The notes below the pieces were generated by a model that did no database searches, was not told where the DNA came from, and worked only from the letters and a program-made list of their open reading frames with translations. From positions 1-64,000 of the forward strand of contig JANUWF010001277.1 of the NCBI GenBank assembly GCA_026120185.1: 64,000 nt of DNA, given 5' to 3'. Source of the DNA: Voacanga thouarsii (taxonomy: Eukaryota; Streptophyta; Magnoliopsida; Gentianales; Apocynaceae). This document shows positions 59,572-64,000 of this stretch, in pieces. The translations under genes and the position numbers were made by a program. Numbering within the stretch: the first letter of the stretch is position 1; each line of letters begins with the position of its first letter.

Positions 59572-61395
59572 CATTAGTATGATATGTTAAATATTGAAGG
59601 GAAGAAGATGAACAAAAGTTGTTCTTGGTAACCTTGATGATTTTCTTGAGACTTCAAGGAAAATTCTAGTTTTGTTCTGATTCTCAATTTTTTTTTTTTG
59701 ATATTTGATGTTATAAAAACCAGAAATGGACTCTAGAGAGTATGTAGGTGTGTTCTAGAGTTTTTGGAAGGGATTGGAAGTGTTTAGAGTGGTCTGTGGC
59801 TTAAAGAAAGTAGTGTGTGTTCTTGGTGAAAATGTAGAGGATTAGAGAGAAAATGCTGGATGAATTTTTGAAAGGGCTAGCCGAATGATCGAGGGAGTTT
59901 TGGGATTTTGATTTTTCAGATTAGAGAGGAGAGAAAAATCTAGTTGTTTGAAATTCAAATGAAGAAATTTATGGAGTGTTTTAAGGTAAAAGATATGGAT
60001 TTGGAGTTTGATTGATGGAGGTTCCTTGAAGCTGCAATGGCCGACTGGTTTGCTTTGTTTTGCTAAAATAAATGAGGGTTGAGAGAGCCATAAGGCTGGC
60101 CAAAATTTTAAGTTCAATGGTGGGGAGAATTTATGGTTATGAAGCTTAATCTAAGAGTGTTATCATGGAGCAAATGTTGGAAATTTTGAAATTCAATTGA
60201 AAGTTTGATTGGAGTAATTGTAGGAGGAATTTGAGGAGTGGCTATGGAATCTAGTTGTGTAGGGCCAGTGGAGGGGGTAATGGAGTTTAGTTCATGGCTG
60301 TACAAAGGTTAACTTACAGAGGTTTGAGGTGGTTTTCGGACAAGGCTTGAAGAGAGCAAGGCTGGAATTTTCCTGGGTGTGATTTAAATTAGTTTGCTGA
60401 AATTTACTGTGCAGTTTTCTGTAATGTTCCAACAGATTTGCAGAGGCTTTTGCGAGGTGTTTGAGGGTCCTTTAAGGCTGGTTTCCAGCCTTTTATACGG
60501 AGGAAAAGTAGAGATAATTTACTGGTTTGAAGGTAGAAGAAATGGCTTTGATTTTGGCTTGCTATGCATCGAAACTGTCCAGAATTTTTTTCTGGTGTGC
60601 ACAGCTTTGTGCAGTCCAATTTTTGGCAAAAGAATTTCAATCTTCAAGCTAAATAAGTTGGCCATTCTTTTAGCAACAATTGAGTAAGGAAGATGGCTGA
60701 GATTTTTGAAGGTTAGGCTGCTCAAGAATCTTGAAAAATTTCAGATTTCTTCCATGGAGAAGAAGAACACTATGGAGTGGAGTTTGAAGGTTCAATCATG
60801 GAGATTAATTTCTCTTGGGAACCTTCCGTAACTCCTTCCCTATTTTCAGTCCAATCTCCAACCTCTAGGAATCATTTTCAAAATTTCCAAGGCCAAGAAT
60901 CCTTGTTGAATTTTCTGGAATTAAAACCATAGATTTGGATGAATTTTGAACAAACTTAATTGGTAAAGAGTTTAGTGTAAGCTAGGGAATAAAAGGACAT
61001 GAAACCCTCAAGAATTCTTTTAGGACATAAGAATAGGATTAGGACTTTCTCTTCATGGCTCCCCTAGGACAACACTCCTATTTTTACTTATGCAATGCAA
61101 GAGACGAAAATCCAACCTTAAATTAAAATAATCATGATAAAACTTAAATGATGGGATTTGAGCTCATGACCTTAGAGATTAATTCCAAAGCTCTAACCGC
61201 TAAACCACAACAACTCTTGTTCTTATTTTCTCTTTCAAATATTCTTCATATTTAATCCTCAAGCTATCTTCCTATTTTGACTTCAAGCAAAATTACCATT
61301 TTACATTTTCCTACTTAATAAGCATAACTAAGCTTTTTAGCCTATAAATCATAATTCTAAAGCACATAAAATCATTCAAAAACATGTATATTCAT

Positions 61396-61493
61396 GCAAA
61401 GTAATATGATATGCATCCCGACCCCCTTACTCTATGGTTAGCTTGCAAAGTAATATGATATGCATCCCGATCCCCTTACTCTAGGGTTAGCTT
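61396..61493. repeat. 49-bp tandem duplication at the B3 LTR start
   Basis: 61396-61444 and 61445-61493 differ at only a few bases. The duplication includes the conserved GATATGCATCCCGA-CCCCTTACTCTA stretch just inside the LTR start. Confidence 0.9.
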
Positions 61494-61509
61494 TAGGTGG
61501 GGTTTCACA

Positions 61510-63107
61510 GTTAAAACTTTTGCCTATATTCATAAATATTATTTATATTAAACTTTATTTGTTATCTATTAATCAAAAACATAATATAATTCATTTATTA
61601 TTAATTTTATTTATTACTAATTATTTATTATCTATTAAATATTAATTAATTAATTTATAATAATACAATTTAAAAATTATAATTTATTAATATTATTTAG
61701 GACTTAGTGGTATTCAATATTCAAACCTTAGTTTATTTATTTATAATAATTCTCAACATTTATTATTTGAACCTATAACTTATTAGTAATTATTTTAGAA
61801 CCCCTATCTATTTTAATTTATGAAACTAGATTTATTTTATAAAATTCTTTATCATCTTGCCTTAAAGCTTAGGACATTAAGGTCATGATTGAATTAGTTG
61901 AACTAGGAATTATTTATGTAAGCAAGTATAGCTCGAGTATAACCTTATATCTTATGTTTACCCCAGGCGGGGTTAGATCAGCCTTGGAAGATTTTCGAAT
62001 TCCAACAAGCAAAGGATCAGGTAAGCTCCTACATGGAATTATTTGAAGACCAAAACTTGTTGTGGCAAGCCAAATGTGATGTGTATAGACATTCATTTCG
62101 TAAAGGCAATTAAGGATTTTTTTCTTTTTTATTTCAGTCAAGAAAATGATTTGAAAATCAAACAACAGTTTTACACAAAATGCTAAACTCTTTCTAAACC
62201 CAACTTTGACAAGAATTTTATAAACCCTTAATTGCTATTTCCAAGTCAATCAATGTATGATCTATTTTCTCCCAAGTGGGACAATCGATGTTGAGTACTC
62301 AATAAGGGTAGACTACTAGAACTAGTCTTTGAAAGGTTAGGGTAAGTCTCTCAGTAGATGGCCACCTCTGAGGAGTGAGTCCTTCCCAGATAGGATGACA
62401 GTCCGGAAAGTCATGCTAGTCCGAGCTAGTAAGTTTCGATCAAATGGACTATTTGTTTTCGGAGTGGACAACCGGTAAGTTTGAGTGTAGAGATGGAGGA
62501 GTATCTCACCCGGTAGGCCGTATACCTACCTTTTGTCAACATGCTCAATGTGTGGTAGTCTGACCAGCAGTATGCTCAACGTGTGGCATACTGACCATGT
62601 GGTCATAGGACCTAACATGTGGTAACCCTTAGCTACCTCTTTGAGTGGTTGAATTTATTGTGCAGATGTATGGTTTGAAAAGCAAAACACCACTCTTTAT
62701 TTTTAACATTTATTTACTGATTGCCAGTACTTTCTCTTATGCAATTTTTACAACTTGCATACATGAACTGTTTTACCTGAAACACTCAAAGCACACACGG
62801 GCTTATTGAGATTTTTATCTCATTACCTTTTTATACCATGTTTTCATGTTGATCCTGCTGTTGAGGTCAATAGCTAGATTTGTTGCCTATGAATTGAAGA
62901 TTTTATGTTAATTTCCTTATGTGTTGTTTTGAGAGATTATAGCAAATAATTTATTTTGGATTTGTTCATTTATTTTTAGGTTGCAATAAGTTTAATTTTA
63001 AAGTATTTCTTTTATTTTATTTTATGTGACCTAATTATAAAGACCCATTATCCTATGGACGGGGCGACATCCCCGGCCCTGTTGAGCCTAAGTAGTGGGG
63101 TGTTACA
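61510..63107 (+). repeat. solo LTR F, second part
   Basis: This is a plus-orientation LTR end: a stretch homologous to the B5 LTR from 43712 leftward, the CACAATGTGTGG block (62543-62632), and GGGGTGTTACA at 63107 followed by TSD GCTTG (63108-63112). Together with 32983-33650 it is one LTR interrupted by B3. Confidence 0.88.
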
Positions 63108-63440
63108 GCTTGTATGAGGAATACATCATATAGCACCTCATCTTTACGGTTTCGCATGTTAGAGTTAGCCATAGCTTGCTTGTTCACTTTCATCTCCCCA
63201 CTATCGTTAGGTCATTATAGTTTATAGGGACAAGAATGCCTCATAGTATCTAATTTCTTCTCATCTACTAGAGTTGCGCTAATGATGTTAGTAGAATTTC
63301 CATTATCTTTTATCCAACTACATAGAACCTTTGCAATAAAACACCTAGTGTAGAAAATGTTCTCCCTTTGTTTGTATTAATCATATTCCTTAGCTTAAGT
63401 ACTCAATGACCTTCTAGCAACTCCAAGCGAATAACACACT
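63108..63440 (-). pseudogene. gypsy A1 protease, N-terminal part
   Basis: On the minus strand it reads NIFHTRCFIAKVLCSWIKDN, then NSTNIISATLVDEKKLDTMR and KDEVLYDVFLIQA, joining to LLRRPWDYNRG at 32982 once LTR F is removed. The catalytic IDGGS of the family is degraded to IKDNGNS. Two stops are present. Confidence 0.8.
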
Positions 63441-63876
63441 TGTCCTACCTCTTTTGCTTCTCTACTAGTAGTCTCCTCTCCTTCTCCCCGTCCCCCTTCT
63501 TCATCTTCGGAGGACACATCTACAAAGGCATTGGTGTGAATAGTCTTTTTACTAGACCAGTCATAGGCTATGTGTTCATACCCGAGCTATTTAAAGAACT
63601 TGATATCTCGACTCCTTCAAGGTCTCTCCATAACCCTTCCTTTATCCTTGTTCTATTCCTCCTTAGGTGTTTTGAGGTCCTTATGTGGCAGTTTTGAAGC
63701 TTATTCCTTCTTGGCCATTAGCTTACTAGGTGTAGGGTTGACATTAGGTGTAGGCTTAATGAATATTCTCCGCCTCACTTGCCTTTCTACATTCATAGCC
63801 ATGTGGACCATCTCATCTAAGGTGTCATATGAATGAAACTCCACAATATTGGCTATCTCCCATTTTAGCCCGCTCA
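63441..63876 (-). pseudogene. gypsy A1 gag C-terminal part
   Basis: 63701-63876 reads VKFLSGLKWEIANIVEFHSY and TLDEMVHMAMNVERQVRRR, a typical end of plant gypsy capsid. Further left a decayed knuckle (KFFK-LGYEHIAYDW) and an acidic stretch (SSEDEEGGRGEGEE) precede the protease. Stops near 63697 and others. Confidence 0.78.
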
Positions 63877-64000
63877 AAAACTTAACATGTGTAAGAGAAC
63901 ATATTTCTTTCCCTCCTTCCTCACAGTGTAGGTGTTCTTTTTCCCATGGTGTAACAGACCCCAATGGTAATGCCATGGCCTTCTAAGAAGTTGGTGACCA
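63877..64000 (-). pseudogene. second copy of gypsy A1-type protease tail
   Basis: On the minus strand it reads LLRRPWHYHWG, HHGKKNTYTVRKEGKKYVLL and HM, homologous to 32860-32982. It is fused to the middle of gag at about 63877. In a normal element the protease tail follows gag and does not precede it, so this is a partial gag-protease tandem duplication or a second element's end. The window edge hides the rest. Confidence 0.75.

Larger units (their letters stand above)
33651..61509 (-). mobile_element. Tekay/Del-like gypsy element B3, split by B4/B5 and copia E
   Basis: This minus-strand element has a truncated 3' LTR (33651-34289), an interior of 5.4 kb (34290-39716) with chromodomain, integrase, RNase H, RT, protease, gag, extra acidic ORF and PBS, and a 5' LTR in three pieces (39717-40400, 48566-49260, 58512-61509; about 4.37 kb). 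It lies inside LTR F. Its left end and its TSD were lost in the same deletion that removed the middle of F. B2 subfamily: the LTR starts TGTGAAACCCCAC instead of the CCAGTC of B1. Confidence 0.88.
58512..61509 (-). repeat. B3 5' LTR, third part
   Basis: It resumes the B3 LTR after copia E and reaches the LTR start TGTGAAACCCC (minus strand) at 61509. It includes a (GA)n(GT)n run (59473-59570), the tRNA-like module (61149-61213) and a 49-bp tandem duplication near the LTR start. Confidence 0.9.
6001..64000 (-). mobile_element. Ty3/gypsy element A1, host of both nested blocks
   Basis: This is a minus-strand gypsy element whose 3' LTR is at the left (about 6001-6995) and whose 5' end lies beyond the right edge. 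Its own sequence is visible as 6001-8474 (LTR, integrase, RNase H), 31651-32982 (RT and the protease tail) and 63108-64000 (protease and gag). Read right to left, these pieces give gag-PR-RT-RNase H-IN. Two insertion blocks account for the gaps. Block 2 is flanked by a perfect GCTTG duplication (32978-32982 and 63108-63112) splitting the protease. Block 1 has no clean TSD, because a deletion fused the RNase H of A1 to the gag of copia D. Motif style suggests a CRM/Reina-like chromovirus, but no chromodomain was confirmed. Confidence 0.8.

Noticed and set aside
59171..59590. 139-codon frame ending in alternating Arg-Glu and Val-Cys runs
   Set aside because: It is a translation of the (GA)n(GT)n microsatellite inside an LTR, with no domain.
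1..64000. CRISPR arrays, bacterial operons, rRNA genes, host protein genes
   Set aside because: No direct-repeat/spacer pattern, no rRNA-like sequence and no spliced or intact host frame was seen; every long frame traces to retroelements.

Overview
The window reads as repeat DNA from a flowering plant, probably a eudicot. It is AT-rich, plant-type Ty3/gypsy and Ty1/copia LTR retrotransposons cover about nine tenths of it, and primer-binding sites match initiator-Met tRNA. I see no host gene. The species cannot be named from the sequence.

Layout. 1-2251 is noncoding AT-rich DNA. 2252-4306 is a diverged solo copia LTR. 4307-6000 is noncoding and LTR-like. From about 6001 past the right edge, one small gypsy element on the minus strand (A1, CRM/Reina-like chromovirus by motif) holds everything else, blown open by two blocks of nested insertions. 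Block 1 (8476-31650) lies between its reverse transcriptase and RNase H. It holds the 3' two thirds of a plus-strand copia (D), the stub of a minus-strand copia LTR (C), a gag-protease-only gypsy element (A2, minus, target-site duplication AATGT) inside C, and a 12.6-kb Tekay/Del-like gypsy element with 4.36-kb LTRs (B1, plus, TSD CCTTC) inside the 5' LTR of A2. Block 2 (32983-63107) lies inside the A1 protease. It holds a broken solo LTR (F, plus, TSD GCTTG), a second Tekay-like element (B3, minus) inside F, and, inside the 5' LTR of B3, a solo LTR B4 (TSD CATCC, itself carrying truncated element B5) plus a 9.2-kb copia element E (minus). At 63108-64000 the protease and gag of A1 resume and then show a tandem gag-protease rearrangement. 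The stack A1 > F > B3 > B4 > B5 is five levels deep.

The copies encode gag, protease, reverse transcriptase, RNase H and integrase in the usual orders: copia has integrase before RT, gypsy has RT-RNase H-integrase. Tekay-like copies end in a chromodomain. Every pol reading frame is broken by stops, frameshifts or deletions, so nothing here looks autonomous. Some B-, A- and E-type pieces keep many catalytic residues.

Most worth a second look: an extra acidic reading frame between PBS and gag of the Tekay-like elements, with SUMO-interaction-like motifs conserved between two diverged subfamilies; a tRNA-like module with spaced A and B boxes in all seven 5'-terminal LTR copies; a 1.3-kb inverted repeat made of two opposed LTR ends; and LTR hairpins in A1 and A2 whose stems differ in sequence but still pair.
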